Origin: an uncultured Helicobacteraceae bacterium
GTDB taxonomy: Bacteria > Campylobacterota > Campylobacteria > Campylobacterales > Helicobacteraceae
Direction: 5' to 3'
DNA length: 64,000 bases
Assembly: GCA_934668765.1 (NCBI GenBank)
Contig: CAKUOH010000005.1
Coordinates: 29,987 to 93,986, forward strand
The position numbers were made by a program, and so were the translations under genes. The notes beneath the pieces are model-generated. The model saw only the letters and a list, made by a program, of their open reading frames with translations. It was not told where the DNA came from and made no database searches. This document shows, piece by piece, positions 1 through 8,908 of the stretch; positions within the stretch are counted from its first letter, which is position 1, and each line of letters opens with the position of its first letter.

Positions 1-64
1 TGATGAGTAAAACAAGGCGATTTAGGGTAGAATCGCGCTTATAAATTTTAAAAAAAGGACAAAA

Positions 65-634
65 ATGAAATTACTAATAAAAGCAAAAATGACTAGGGCA
101 GGACAGATTCCTGCGAATCTACAAAAAATCATTTTGATTCGCCACGCAGATAGTTGCGATAGGGTAAAATTTGCCGAATCTTGCGCCAAAAATGGCATAG
201 CACACAATGATTTAGCGCGTCCATTAAGCAAAAAGGGCAAAGCGCAAAGCAAAAAAATTGCGGAATTTTTAAAGGCACGAAGCGAAATAATGCCTATTTC
301 ACTTGTGATAAGCTCCCCTGCAAAGCGCACAAAGCAGACTATAAAGCCATTTTTAAAGAGTTTTAAAGGCGCATATAAAGAGAGTAAATCAATCGCGCCA
401 GATTGCACTATCAAGGGCTATTTAAGTGCAATAGAGAATGCAAAAAATAGCAAGATTATCGCACTTGTGGGACATCAGCTAGACTTGGGGGATTTCGTGG
501 AATATGCCACAGGATTAAAGCAAAATGTGGATTTCAAAAAAGGCGTGATTGTAGAAATGACACGCAAAAACGGCGCAAAGACAATCAAAAATGGCTTTAT
601 TCTAACGCTACTAATAACGCCTGATTATTTATAA
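65..634 (+). CDS. SixA-like histidine phosphatase family protein
   Basis: A 189-residue member of the histidine phosphatase (phosphoglycerate mutase-like) superfamily, close to the SixA phosphohistidine phosphatases that remove phosphate from protein histidines. The catalytic RHA motif is at residues 26-28 (H27), the SSPAKRT phosphate-pocket segment at 83-89 and a second histidine (VGHQ, H137) in the C-terminal half. The start at 65 is supported by AAGGAC at 55-60. About 20 residues precede the first beta strand, more than usual, so the internal ATG at 89 is an alternative. It appears to be a single-gene unit. Substrate cannot be inferred from sequence. Confidence 0.82.
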   Translation: MKLLIKAKMTRAGQIPANLQKIILIRHADSCDRVKFAESCAKNGIAHNDLARPLSKKGKAQSKKIAEFLKARSEIMPISLVISSPAKRTKQTIKPFLKSFKGAYKESKSIAPDCTIKGYLSAIENAKNSKIIALVGHQLDLGDFVEYATGLKQNVDFKKGVIVEMTRKNGAKTIKNGFILTLLITPDYL

Positions 635-691
635 AATGCGCTTGATGGTGTGGCAAGTCAGGGCGCAAGTGTGGTAGATTCGCACTTATTT

Positions 692-731
692 GTCATTGCA
701 AGAATCTGGAAAAGCAGATTCGTGGCAATCC
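692..731. repeat. Family 1 palindromic repeat
   Basis: GTCATTGCAAGAATCTG...CAGATTCGTGGCAATCC: conserved outer ends with an inner inverted repeat (GAATCTG / CAGATTC). It lies in the gap between the SixA-like gene and ppk2. The rest of this 258-base gap shows no supported gene. Confidence 0.8.
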
Positions 732-843
732 AAAAATACGGCTTACAAACCAAAAGTAAATCCCAAACTTTACACGAAATCTAATCTCACAAAATCTCCG
801 CAAAAATCCACAAATAAAAAGCATTTTGTAAATTTTATTGTGC

Positions 844-849
844 TATTAT
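844..849 (+). promoter_or_regulatory. Extended -10 promoter element upstream of ppk2
   Basis: TGCTATTAT (841-849) matches the extended -10 form TGnTATnAT seen before several genes of this window. It lies 44 bases before the ppk2 start. No clear -35 hexamer is visible, as is common in Helicobacter. Confidence 0.5.
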
Positions 850-892
850 GCCGATTTTATTTTCTCAATTTTTTAAATTTTAGGAGGACAAA

Positions 893-1774
893 ATGTCAAA
901 ACAAATTGTGATTCGACCTGAGGATAGCAAGGATATAAGCGAGGTTTATAAAGAGCGCGGGAAGCTACAAGTTTTTAAGCGCAAATTTTACGAAGATGAA
1001 ATGTATAAGCTAGAAATTGAGCTTATAAAATTTCAAACTTGGGTTATGAATAACAAAAAGCGTGTGCTTATCATAATGGAAGGGCGCGATGGCGCGGGAA
1101 AAGGTGGGACAATTAAGGCTCTTACAAATCGCCTAAATGCGCGTGGTTTGCGAATCGTGGCACTTCCTGCGCCCACAGAGCTTGAAAAACACGATTGGTA
1201 TTTTTTGCGCTATCTTAAGCAACTCCCACGCGCTGGGGAAATCGTGCTTTTTGATAGAAGCTGGTATAATCGCGCAGGCGTTGAACGCGTAATGGGATTT
1301 TGCACACAAGATGAATACCGCGAATTTATTATGCAGGTTTCAAACCTTGAAAATATGCTAATTTCAAGCGGGCTAATTGTGTTTAAATACTTTCTAAATG
1401 TCGCGCGTGATGAGCAAAAAAGACGAATCGAGAGACGCAAAACTGACCCGCTTCGTATGTGGAAACTAAGCCCCATTGATAATAAATCGCTCAATCTTTG
1501 GGATGATTATACGGAGGCATTTCAAAAAATGTTCTCACGCACTCACACTGCGGAGGCTCCGTGGATTTTGGTAAATTCTACGGATAAAAAACGCGCTAGA
1601 ATCAATATCGCGCGGGATTTGCTCTCAAAAGTGGATTATGATGGCAAAGACCAAACAAAAGTCTGCCTACTAGCTGACCCAACGATAGTTACGCAGTATT
1701 CTCAAGCGTCATTTTTCTCGCGCAAAGAAAAGAAAGATAAGGATGATGACAAAAAGGACAAAAAGAAAAAGTAG
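893..1774 (+). CDS. ppk2: Polyphosphate kinase 2 (PPK2) family protein
   Basis: A 293-residue single-domain PPK2, which moves phosphate between polyphosphate and nucleoside diphosphates in the cytoplasm. The Walker A-like GRDGAGKGGT is at residues 64-73, and DRSWYNR, the second catalytic signature, at 121-127. The last 25 residues are a Lys/Asp tail (KKDKDDDKKDKKKK) outside the fold. The start is preceded by TAGGAGGAC, a strong ribosome-binding site. One-domain PPK2 proteins of this size are usually class I enzymes; direction of the reaction and nucleotide preference are not decidable here. Confidence 0.92.
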   Translation: MSKQIVIRPEDSKDISEVYKERGKLQVFKRKFYEDEMYKLEIELIKFQTWVMNNKKRVLIIMEGRDGAGKGGTIKALTNRLNARGLRIVALPAPTELEKHDWYFLRYLKQLPRAGEIVLFDRSWYNRAGVERVMGFCTQDEYREFIMQVSNLENMLISSGLIVFKYFLNVARDEQKRRIERRKTDPLRMWKLSPIDNKSLNLWDDYTEAFQKMFSRTHTAEAPWILVNSTDKKRARINIARDLLSKVDYDGKDQTKVCLLADPTIVTQYSQASFFSRKEKKDKDDDKKDKKKK

Positions 1775-1788
1775 GGCTTTGTAGCGAT

Positions 1789-1813
1789 TTGGGCGTAAAT
1801 TATTTACACCCAA
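1789..1813 (+). terminator. Hairpin after ppk2, possible terminator
   Basis: TTGGGCGTAAA (1789-1799) pairs with TTTACACCCAA (1803-1813) around a 3-base loop; one pair is G-T. It starts 15 bases after the ppk2 stop. The T-run that follows is poor, so termination is likely but not certain. Confidence 0.5.
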
Positions 1814-1867
1814 GTCACTTTGTCATTATAATCTTTTGCAAAAAAATCAAAGAAATCAAATTAAATC

Positions 1868-1918
1868 GTTATTGCGAGAATCTGCGCTTTTGTAAAAAAA
1901 GCAGATTCGTGGCAATCT
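1868..1918. repeat. Family 1 palindromic repeat
   Basis: GTTATTGCGAGAATCTGC...GCAGATTCGTGGCAATCT with inner arms GAATCTGC / GCAGATTC. One of two copies between ppk2 and mqo. That 307-base gap otherwise holds only the hairpin after ppk2 and no supported gene. Confidence 0.85.
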
Positions 1919-1930
1919 ATATCCCATTTT

Positions 1931-1966
1931 GTCATTACGAGACTCGTAAAAGCAAGTCGTGGCAAT
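1931..1966. repeat. Family 1 palindromic repeat, slightly degenerate
   Basis: GTCATTACGAGACT...AAGTCGTGGCAATA. Conserved ends, with short inner arms GACT / AGTC. Second copy in the ppk2-mqo gap. Confidence 0.7.
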
Positions 1967-2081
1967 AAAATTTTTCTTTTAAATGATAGCTAAATAATCC
2001 GCTAAAGAGTGCCTAAATTTATTCACAAAATAGCATTCTCTGATTTTGCCTTATGAATTCGCGTTTGCAAATCGCTTTTAC

Positions 2082-3422
2082 TTATGTTAATTCCGTATTA
2101 AATTTTTCACTATCAAATCTCACACCCAAATATTGCGCCACTTCTTTTATGTCAATTTCTGCATTGCCAAGACAGCTTGTCGCGCCCGGTGATGGCGTCA
2201 TATTAAAGGTTAGTCCTTTTTGCGTTAAGATTTTTTTCTCTCCAAGTTCAAGTTTTTTTGCACCCAAATCAATTACCTGCGGACGCACTTCGCCAAAGCC
2301 ATTTGCATAAGTTAAATCGCTAAGTTTTAACGATGGGATAATCTTTCTAGCGTCCTTTATAAAAAGCCGTTTGCCAAGCAGTGGCAACTCAAAGGCGAGA
2401 TTTCTTAACACATAGCTACGAATCTCGCTATCACTCAATAAATCAAGTCCGACTTTTAGCGCACCAAGTTTAAAATCAAGCGTTAGCAACTCACCGCTAA
2501 TATTATTCCAAAAATGCCTACCGCGCTCTAATTTTGGCATAGCAAGGGCGGTGGGTCCAAATCTAGTTACGCCCTCCACTGCAATATCTGGGTCGCCGTG
2601 AAGCGCGGCAAATGGGAGCTTTGGATTTTGCACACCATAGACTTTGCCACGCAAGAGTTTGCCCGGCACAAAGTAAAAGCTCCCAGCCACAGGCAAACAG
2701 CCCAAATCCTTGCCATATCCGCATTTCTGCGCCAAGGGTAGTGAATATGAGCCAGCATTGACAAGCACGAATCGCGCACGAATCCTTTGCTTATCGCTTG
2801 AATGAACCATATATGTGCCATCTTTTCCGCGATAAATGCCGATTGTGCGAAATTTATTTAGCACTTTATTGTTTGGATTTGCAATTAGTGCGGATTCCAC
2901 AAAGCTATTACTAATAGTCTCAAAATTCATCGCACACCACGACTCTTTATAGCCTGACGCTACGACATTTTCCGCCCTTTCCCCTCCGCTCATTGATTCA
3001 ATAATCTTTGGTTCTAGCTCTTTAATTTGCTCTTTTTCAAAAAACTGCAATCCCTCAAAAATGCTCTCAAACTCAGCGTGTCGCTTTTTCATAAACTCGC
3101 ATTCCTTGTCGCCTACGCCGATTGCAAGTTTTTGCATACTAAAAATGCCTTTATTTTGGAGATTATGACGAAGCGCGTAATTTTTGAGTTTATCAGCGGA
3201 GATTTTGACTTTGGCGGCTTTTTGCGCGGTGTAGTTTGTCTCAATCGAGCCATCGTGAATCGTCTGTGAATTTGCCTTTTGGCTAGAGCTAACTTGGGCT
3301 AATTTCTTGTTTTTTTCTAACAGCACGACTTTTTTAATATCTGTGTAAGCACTTGCGACATAAAACGCCGCACAGCCCGAAATCCCACCGCCGATTATTG
3401 CTAAATCAAAAGTTTTTTCCAT
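2082..3422 (-). CDS. mqo: Malate:quinone oxidoreductase (FAD-dependent)
   Basis: A 446-residue FAD-dependent dehydrogenase resembling Helicobacter Mqo, which oxidises malate to oxaloacetate at the membrane and passes electrons to menaquinone. The N-terminal dinucleotide-binding motif IIGGGISG is at residues 9-16, followed by an ELPLLGKR segment and a C-terminal [16 protein letters not shown] flavin-contact region. Its start overlaps the end of the znuC-like gene by 17 bases and has its own AAGG site (TAAAAGGTTTGAGAG before ATG). It is thus the last gene of a minus-strand run with the zinc transporter genes, although function links it to the TCA cycle rather than metals. Confidence 0.85.
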   Translation of the reverse strand: MEKTFDLAIIGGGISGCAAFYVASAYTDIKKVVLLEKNKKLAQVSSSQKANSQTIHDGSIETNYTAQKAAKVKISADKLKNYALRHNLQNKGIFSMQKLAIGVGDKECEFMKKRHAEFESIFEGLQFFEKEQIKELEPKIIESMSGGERAENVVASGYKESWCAMNFETISNSFVESALIANPNNKVLNKFRTIGIYRGKDGTYMVHSSDKQRIRARFVLVNAGSYSLPLAQKCGYGKDLGCLPVAGSFYFVPGKLLRGKVYGVQNPKLPFAALHGDPDIAVEGVTRFGPTALAMPKLERGRHFWNNISGELLTLDFKLGALKVGLDLLSDSEIRSYVLRNLAFELPLLGKRLFIKDARKIIPSLKLSDLTYANGFGEVRPQVIDLGAKKLELGEKKILTQKGLTFNMTPSPGATSCLGNAEIDIKEVAQYLGVRFDSEKFNTELT

Positions 3423-4278
3423 CTCTCAAACCTTTTATAAAATTATTAGAGCTTTTTATATCTCGCCTTAGAATCTCGCAATTTACAAACAAAACGCATT
3501 TCGCATATTCTAAGACAGAAATATCGTGGCTGATTAAAATTATAGTATGATTAGCATTTATTTGCTTTAATATTTGATAAATTTCTTTTTGTGTTGGCAA
3601 ATCGATATTGGCAGTAGGCTCATCAAAAATCAGCAATTTTGGATTCCCGCATAACGCTCTAGCTATCATTACACGCTGTCTTTGCCCACCTGAAAGATTT
3701 GAGATTTTGCGATTTTTTAAATGCGCAATGTCTAATTTTTCCATAATTTTTTGCGCTTGAATCTTATCGGTTTTTGTGATTTTATAGCCAAAGATTTTTC
3801 GTTGCAAAAAGCCCATCAGCACGACATCAAAAGCCGTTATAGGGAAGTCAGTATTTATACTAGAATCTTGCGAAGTGTAGCCGATAAGTGAATTTTTGTT
3901 AAATAAAGTTACATTTGGATAAATCACTTCTCCGCTTGTGGGTTTCAAAAGTCCAAGCAAGATTTTAGCAAGTGTGGTTTTGCCTCCGCCATTTGGACCG
4001 ATTAGTGCGATAAAATCGCCATCTTTCACGCTAAAATTGATATTTTTTAACACGAAATCGCGCTCATATTTAAAATAGATATTTTTTAGGTTTAAAATAG
4101 TGGGCGATTCGTGTGGATTTTTAGATTCGCGTGAATCTTGCGCCGAATCATCATTGCTAAATAAACTTCGGCTCTGCCTTGTTTTGCGAGATTCTGCGCT
4201 TATCATAGAATCGTGGCAATCCATCTTAATCGCACTGCTTGTATTTGCAAGATTTGCGCTATTTTGTGTAGATTCCAC
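3406..4278 (-). CDS. znuC: Zinc/manganese-type ABC transporter ATP-binding protein
   Basis: A 290-residue ABC ATPase. Walker [10 protein letters not shown] is at residues 94-102, the signature LSGGQ at 195-199 and Walker B LLIFDEPT at 215-222; the [11 protein letters not shown] segment is typical of metal-importing ABC ATPases. It follows znuA after 6 bases, so it most likely powers zinc uptake; no permease gene is adjacent. The first about 60 residues lie outside the ABC fold: they include a translated family 1 repeat (DCHDS at residues 20-24) and a Ser/Asp-rich stretch. Translation might start later than given, but no better-supported internal start was found. Confidence 0.82.
   Translation of the reverse strand: MESTQNSANLANTSSAIKMDCHDSMISAESRKTRQSRSLFSNDDSAQDSRESKNPHESPTILNLKNIYFKYERDFVLKNINFSVKDGDFIALIGPNGGGKTTLAKILLGLLKPTSGEVIYPNVTLFNKNSLIGYTSQDSSINTDFPITAFDVVLMGFLQRKIFGYKITKTDKIQAQKIMEKLDIAHLKNRKISNLSGGQRQRVMIARALCGNPKLLIFDEPTANIDLPTQKEIYQILKQINANHTIILISHDISVLEYAKCVLFVNCEILRRDIKSSNNFIKGLRDGKNF
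4124..4137. repeat. Short GATTC-GCGT-GAATC palindrome in znuC-like gene
   Basis: GATTCGCGTGAATC, a 14-base inverted repeat read as DSRES in the low-complexity N-terminal region. The same motif recurs in znuA, the TonB receptor and hydE. Confidence 0.6.
4181..4222. repeat. Family 1 repeat inside znuC-like coding sequence
   Basis: Right end TCGTGGCAATCC is intact and the left end is GTTTTGCGAG. The inner arms GATTCTGCGC / ATAGAATC pair partly. It is read in frame as residues 19-33 ([15 protein letters not shown]). Confidence 0.8.
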
Positions 4279-4284
4279 GCTTTT

Positions 4285-5376
4285 TTAATGTCCCATTGTT
4301 TTTGCTAATTGACTTAAAAACAAATTCATATTCTCAAGCCAATCAAAAGCTAATGGGTCGGCAGTTTTAAGACTAATCTTTGCTTCTTTGGCAAGGATTT
4401 GCGCGTTTTTGCTAGAAAATTGCGGTTGCGTGAAAATTACCTTAATATTGTGCTTTTTGATTAGCTCTAAAATTTCCTTTGTGTGTGCGATTTTAGCTTC
4501 CTTGCCGTCCTTTTCAATGGCAAATTCTTTAAGTCCTAGTTCATTTGCAATGTAAGAAAACGCAGGGTGATATACCAAAAACGCCCCGCCTTTGTTGCCA
4601 AAGACGCTTTTAAAATGCGCAAACATTTTGTTAATCTCTTTTTCAAATCGCGCCAAATTTCGCTTATAAATCGCGCAGTTTGGGGCATCAATCTCACATA
4701 GATTATCGCTAATCACTTTTGCGTGGGCTTTTGAGAGTTTAAATGAAAGCCAAATATGCGGATAGTGGCGATGGATATGTGATTCGCGTTCGTCTTTTAG
4801 CGATAAATCGGGGATACTTGCCACTCGCTTCGTCAATAGACTATCAGTCTTATTTCCTTGCTCGTGGCGTCCATACCCCGATTTCTCATCTAAAATACTT
4901 CCGCGAATTTCGTGTGGATTGTCGCTAGATTCGCGTGAATCTGAGTTTGATTTGCTTTTAGCTTCGCTTGATTCGTGGCTAGATTCATTAGATTTGCCAC
5001 TCAAATCGTCAAAATCTTTATGAAAATGCGAATCTGCCAAATCCCCATATTCTGCCAAATACGCTTCTAATTCGCCTTTTTGCAAGGGCGCAATGATTTT
5101 TAGATTTGGATTTACGCCCTCAAATCGCTTTTGCCACGCATTTTCAAATGGCATACCGATAGTGAAATAAATCTGCGATTTGCTTAACTTTTCTAGCTCT
5201 TTTATCAATGGCTCGTAAGTTTCTGGACTCTTGCCTTTTTGCACCATAATATTGACTTCCGCCAAATTTCCTGCAATTTTTTGCACGAAAAATGCCTGTG
5301 GAATTATGCTAACGCTAACACTTACTTTTGCAAACGACACGCTCACCGCTAATAACGCCATTATCAAAATTCTCAT
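4285..5376 (-). CDS. znuA: Zinc ABC transporter substrate-binding protein
   Basis: A 363-residue periplasmic metal-binding protein of the ZnuA/TroA family. A signal peptide of about 16 residues (MRILIMALLAVSVSFA) is followed by SIIPQAFFVQKIAG, the usual start of the first lobe. Metal-ligand candidates are in HRHYPHIWLS and in YHPAFSYIANELGL; a His/Asp-rich loop (ADSHFHKDFDD) lies between. This loop is greatly enlarged: residues about 165-191 are encoded by an inverted-repeat element (4805-4884) and are flanked by Ser/Glu-rich sequence containing DSRES. The loop is a tolerant place for insertions because it is normally variable in length. First gene of the znuA-znuC-mqo run. Confidence 0.85.
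   Translation of the reverse strand: MRILIMALLAVSVSFAKVSVSVSIIPQAFFVQKIAGNLAEVNIMVQKGKSPETYEPLIKELEKLSKSQIYFTIGMPFENAWQKRFEGVNPNLKIIAPLQKGELEAYLAEYGDLADSHFHKDFDDLSGKSNESSHESSEAKSKSNSDSRESSDNPHEIRGSILDEKSGYGRHEQGNKTDSLLTKRVASIPDLSLKDERESHIHRHYPHIWLSFKLSKAHAKVISDNLCEIDAPNCAIYKRNLARFEKEINKMFAHFKSVFGNKGGAFLVYHPAFSYIANELGLKEFAIEKDGKEAKIAHTKEILELIKKHNIKVIFTQPQFSSKNAQILAKEAKISLKTADPLAFDWLENMNLFLSQLAKTMGH
4805..4884. repeat. Family 2-like inverted-repeat element inside znuA
   Basis: AAATCGGGG (4805-4813) and CCCCGATTT (4876-4884) form a perfect 9-bp outer stem. The region between (CTTCGTCAATAGAC...AGTCTTATTT...GCTCGTGGC) aligns with the central loop of family 2 copies in der. It is translated in frame in the variable loop of ZnuA. 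Confidence 0.6.
4928..4941. repeat. Short GATTC-GCGT-GAATC palindrome in znuA
   Basis: Second copy of the 14-base palindrome GATTCGCGTGAATC, again read as DSRES in a low-complexity stretch next to the family 2-like insertion. Confidence 0.6.
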
Positions 5377-5459
5377 TTCTTAAATCTCCCTACAATATTT
5401 TATCGCCAAAATTCTAGCATTTTTCGCACCAAAAATCACACCAAAATTACAAACAAATC

Positions 5460-6539
5460 TTAAAGCAAAATCTCATTTTTGATTGTCAGTCCGAATCCAT
5501 CAAGCGCGATATATTGATGATTTTTGCGCGTGGATAATAGTGTGAAGTCGCCAATTTTTAAGCTTTTTAAAATCTGTGCGCCAATGCCTACAACCTTGCT
5601 TGATTCGCTTGCATTGTTTTTATTTATTTGATTTTTTTGTCCCATCTCGTTATTTGCATTATTTAGGCACACCAAAAAACCGCCGTTTTCACGCAAAAAC
5701 GCTACCGCTTTATTAAGCGTCTCAAATTCGCTACCTTCAAGTAATTTCAAAGTATTATTAAATGAATGAAAGCGCACATAAGGCGCAGAAGTAGCGTTAG
5801 ATTCGTCATTTTTTGTGTTAAATTCATATACAATATGCGCCGAATCCAAATGGTCTATAAAGTCGATTCGCTCACACTCTGCGCCAAAAAACTGCACTTT
5901 TTTCGCGCTTACTTTTTCCACCAAAACTTCATATTGAAATTTATAATAAACTAAATCTGAGACATACAAAATCTTTAAGTCGTGCTTTTTGGCGAATTCT
6001 AACACGAAATTATCATTATTGCCTGCCATCGTGCCGTCCTTTTTCATTAGCTCGCAAATCACAGCAATGGGTTTTAATCCCGCAATCTTACAAATATCCA
6101 CACTCGCTTCCGTATGCCCTGTGCGGACTAAAACGCCACCTTTTTTGGCAATGAGTGGGAAAATATGCCCGGGCTTTGCAAAATCCTCTGGGCGCGAGTT
6201 ATCATCGCAAATTAGTTTGATTGTCATATCGCGCTCAAACGCACTAACGCCCGTTTTAGCGCGTTTTGCATCAACTGACACGGTAAAAGCCGTCTCGTGA
6301 TTGGAGCTATTCTTATCCACCATTAGCGGAAAATCTAGCTTTTTTGCAATTTCATTGGTCAAACTCACACACAAAACGCCTCGCGCCTCAGTTACCAAAA
6401 AATTCACTTTTTGAGGTGCTGAAAACTCTCCCGCATAGACTATATCTCCCTCATTTTCTCTGCCCTCATCATCCATTATAATTATCATTTCACCATTTTT
6501 TATCGCAGTAATAGCGTCCTCTACGCGCTTTAATTGCAT
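5460..6539 (-). CDS. ribB: 3,4-dihydroxy-2-butanone 4-phosphate synthase with degenerate GTP cyclohydrolase II-like domain
   Basis: The N-terminal about 200 residues are DHBP synthase, which turns ribulose 5-phosphate into the four-carbon riboflavin precursor. DDEGRENEGD and GHIFPLIAKKGGVLVRTGHTEAS, with the metal and substrate ligands, are intact. The C-terminal about 150 residues resemble GTP cyclohydrolase II (RFHS..., KVVGIGAQILKSL, EILL end), but the zinc-binding Cys cluster expected there is absent, so that half is probably inactive, as reported for the H. pylori protein. I chose the start at 6539 because AAGGAATCAAA precedes that ATG; the upstream ATG at 6563 has no ribosome-binding site. 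Confidence 0.88.
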   Translation of the reverse strand: MQLKRVEDAITAIKNGEMIIIMDDEGRENEGDIVYAGEFSAPQKVNFLVTEARGVLCVSLTNEIAKKLDFPLMVDKNSSNHETAFTVSVDAKRAKTGVSAFERDMTIKLICDDNSRPEDFAKPGHIFPLIAKKGGVLVRTGHTEASVDICKIAGLKPIAVICELMKKDGTMAGNNDNFVLEFAKKHDLKILYVSDLVYYKFQYEVLVEKVSAKKVQFFGAECERIDFIDHLDSAHIVYEFNTKNDESNATSAPYVRFHSFNNTLKLLEGSEFETLNKAVAFLRENGGFLVCLNNANNEMGQKNQINKNNASESSKVVGIGAQILKSLKIGDFTLLSTRKNHQYIALDGFGLTIKNEILL

Positions 6540-6613
6540 TTTGATTCCTTGCTTAAATTTCATTAAATATTTTTAAAAAAGTTGCGATTATAGCAAATTC
6601 TACTTAAAAACGC

Positions 6614-6643
6614 TTGACAAAAAAGCGCAAATTTAAATATAAT
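6614..6643 (+). promoter_or_regulatory. Consensus sigma-70 promoter of the tRNA genes
   Basis: TTGACA (6614-6619) and TATAAT (6638-6643) are both perfect hexamers separated by 18 bp. The start of tRNA-Gln is 36 bases after the -10. This is the strongest promoter match in the window and probably drives both tRNAs. Confidence 0.85.
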
Positions 6644-6678
6644 TCGCGTTTTATTTGTAAGCTTAATTTGCGCTTTGG

Positions 6679-6753
6679 TGGGGTATAGCCAAGCGGTAAG
6701 GCAGCTGGTTTTGGTCCAGCCATTCAGAGGTTCGAATCCTTTTACCCCAGCCA
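6679..6753 (+). tRNA. tRNA-Gln (TTG anticodon)
   Basis: 75 bases including an encoded CCA. The acceptor TGGGGTA pairs with TACCCCA, the discriminator is G, the anticodon arm is GCTGG-TTTTGGT-CCAGC with anticodon TTG, and the T-arm carries GGTTCGAATCC. Cloverleaf read by eye. Confidence 0.96.
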
Positions 6754-6813
6754 CTTTTGGATAAATCAAATCAAATTTTTATCTTTAAACAAATCCACGG
6801 TTTGATTTATTGT

Positions 6814-6890
<77 letters not shown>

Positions 6891-7050
6891 TTTATAAATT
6901 CTAATCCACGCAAATTTAATCGAATCCAAACGGCATTTTTAAGATTCTTATAAAATCTATTTTGCTATGATTTTGCGATTTTTATTCGCGCTTGATTTTT
7001 AAAGATTCAAAGCCGATTTAAAGCATAAAATACAAGCACTTGGGGAAAAT

Positions 7051-7317
7051 TTGGAAGCAAAATTTATCACATTAGCCATCGAAACCTACAAAATCACGCT
7101 TTTAGTCTCACTCCCATTACTTTTGACAGGGCTAATCGTAGGATTGCTAATTAGCATTTTTCAAGCCACCACGCAAATAAATGACGCAACTCTTACCTTT
7201 ATCCCAAAGATTTTGGCGATTATTGCGGTGCTTATTTTGACAATGCCTTGGATGCTAAATATGATTATTGATTATACAAGAATTTTGTTTAATATGATTC
7301 CAAATTTTCCCTTTTAA
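7051..7317 (+). CDS. fliQ: Flagellar export apparatus protein FliQ
   Basis: An 88-residue protein with two membrane segments (about 17-40 and 50-72) and the family signatures ETYKITLLVSLPLLLTGLIVGLLIS and ATTQINDATLTFIPKI. FliQ is one of the FliPQR core proteins of the flagellar type III export gate. The start codon is TTG, with GGGGA a few bases upstream; length equals the usual 88-90 residues. murB follows after 34 bases, the same order as in H. pylori. TGCTATGAT at about 6963 could be its -10. Confidence 0.93.
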   Translation: MEAKFITLAIETYKITLLVSLPLLLTGLIVGLLISIFQATTQINDATLTFIPKILAIIAVLILTMPWMLNMIIDYTRILFNMIPNFPF

Positions 7318-7351
7318 ATGCGCGATTTTTGATGAATCAAAGGCAATAAAA

Positions 7352-8155
7352 ATGCAAGAAAAAATAATAGATTTTGCCAAATATTCTAGCATTAAAATCG
7401 GTCCTAAAATCCCTGTGAAAATCGCGCAAAATATTGATGAGATTTTATCTTTGCAAGATTCGCATACTATCATCGGTGGCGCAAATAATATGCTGTTAAG
7501 TCCCCAAAATCACGCGCTTTTTATGCTAGGCAAAGAGTTTGATTATATCCGTGATTTGGGGGATTGTATCGAAGTTGGGGCTGATTGCAATGCAAGACAG
7601 GCATTTTTGTATTTTAGAGCGCAAAATTTGGGTGGATTAGAATTTTTAGGCACGATTCCGGGCAAAATGGGCGGGATTGTCAAAATGAATGCAGGAATGA
7701 AGCACCACGAAGTCGCAAATGCGATTTGTGGAGTGTGTGAAAATGGCGTGTGGCGTGAGAATGTTGCATTTTCTTATCGCAAAAGTGAGATTAGCGGGAT
7801 AATTAGCGCGGTGCGATTTAAAAAAATATCGGACTTTGATTCGCAAATAGAATCGCAGTGTAAAATAATGCGAAGCAATCAGCCAAAAGGTGCAAGTGCG
7901 GGGAGCTTTTTTAGAAATCCAGCCGAAATTCCGCGTGGGTTTGAAAAGCCAAAAAGTGCAGGAGAGTTGCTTGATATGGCAGGATTCAAAGGACGACAAA
8001 TTGGTGGCGTAAAATTTAGTGAGATTCACGCGAATTTTTTGATAAACTGCGGTGGTGGGAGTTTTGCGGACGCAATAACACTTACAAATCTCGCTAAAGA
8101 CGCTGTGAAAGAAAAATTCGGCATTGAATTACAAAGCGAAGTGGTGGTAATATAA
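7352..8155 (+). CDS. murB: UDP-N-acetylenolpyruvoylglucosamine reductase
   Basis: A 267-residue FAD enzyme that reduces UDP-GlcNAc-enolpyruvate to UDP-MurNAc in peptidoglycan precursor synthesis. The FAD-binding stretch GGANNMLLS is at about 48-56, LGTIPGKMGGIVKMNAGM in the middle, FSYRKSEI with the active-site Tyr/Arg, and GASAGSFFRNP carrying the catalytic serine. It is of the shorter, type II-like form usual in Campylobacterota. Likely co-transcribed with fliQ. Confidence 0.93.
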   Translation: MQEKIIDFAKYSSIKIGPKIPVKIAQNIDEILSLQDSHTIIGGANNMLLSPQNHALFMLGKEFDYIRDLGDCIEVGADCNARQAFLYFRAQNLGGLEFLGTIPGKMGGIVKMNAGMKHHEVANAICGVCENGVWRENVAFSYRKSEISGIISAVRFKKISDFDSQIESQCKIMRSNQPKGASAGSFFRNPAEIPRGFEKPKSAGELLDMAGFKGRQIGGVKFSEIHANFLINCGGGSFADAITLTNLAKDAVKEKFGIELQSEVVVI

Positions 8156-8192
8156 ATATGATTCGTGGCAATTTTTTAGTAGGCAAAATCCC

Positions 8193-8762
8193 CTAAAAAT
8201 GCCGCCTATATCCTAACAATAATTTAAACATTCCGCCTAGCGTGGCATTTTTGACTTGATTTGGCAGGGCATAAGTTAGATTGCTAATTCCACCACCTAT
8301 TTCAAAAAATAGCGTGTGTCCGCCAAGAGAGATAAATTCGTGTCCTAGCCCACCTTGTATTTCGTAATAAAATGGCGCACTGCCCAAGCCATTTGCCGAA
8401 ACCAGCCCAAATCCACCGCTCACATAAAAATAGGGGCGAAAAAACGAAAAGCCTATGTATGATGTTACCGAGCTGCCCATAAGAAGCCCAGCCATAATCT
8501 TTTCGTGAAATATTAGCGCAAATGAATCATATCGATTGTGCTGTAATTTTAGCCCTTTCATCTCCATTGAGATGATATTGTGAAGTTGCCAAGATGGCGA
8601 GCTATATAGTGCGAATCCAAACTCCAAACCCGCACCCATAGTCGTGCCTAAATCTGCATACGCACCAAGAGAGAGATTGCTTTCGTGGCTAAAATCATCT
8701 GCTTTTAGATTTGCACTTATCGCGCTTAAAAGTAGCACAAAAATCAAACATTTTTTAATCAT
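8193..8762 (-). CDS. Outer-membrane beta-barrel protein, Helicobacter type
   Basis: 189 residues with a signal peptide (MIKKCLIFVLLLSAISANLKA) and then alternating amphipathic beta strands rich in Gly and aromatics, ending in RRHF with a C-terminal Phe, the signal for outer-membrane barrel insertion. The size and pattern (GLGHEFISLGGHTLFFEIGGG) fit a small 8-stranded barrel of the kind common in Helicobacter outer-membrane families. I cannot assign a specific family or function. A monocistronic gene with an AAGGAGATTTT ribosome-binding site. Confidence 0.7.
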   Translation of the reverse strand: MIKKCLIFVLLLSAISANLKADDFSHESNLSLGAYADLGTTMGAGLEFGFALYSSPSWQLHNIISMEMKGLKLQHNRYDSFALIFHEKIMAGLLMGSSVTSYIGFSFFRPYFYVSGGFGLVSANGLGSAPFYYEIQGGLGHEFISLGGHTLFFEIGGGISNLTYALPNQVKNATLGGMFKLLLGYRRHF

Positions 8763-8866
8763 AAAATCTCCTTGTTTATAGAGTATAGTAATTCGGCAAT
8801 TTTAGCGAAAAGTTGTTAGATTTTTACAAAAAGCGCGGGTTTGCGTGAATCTAAAAGTATTTTTTT

Positions 8867-8893
8867 GGATTGCTTCACTTCGTTTGCAATGAC
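8867..8893. repeat. Family 1 repeat, short form
   Basis: GGATTGCTTCACTTCGTTTGCAATGAC: the GAAGCAATCC-type end and the GTCATTGC end with a very short hairpin between. First of four family 1 copies in the 504-base gap 8763-9266, which has no supported gene. Confidence 0.75.
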
Positions 8894-8908
8894 AGGGCAA
8901 GGCGAATC

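Noticed and set aside
690..911. Small open frame between the SixA-like gene and ppk2
   Set aside because: Its N-terminal part is translated family 1 repeat and it ends inside ppk2; no ribosome-binding site or conserved content.
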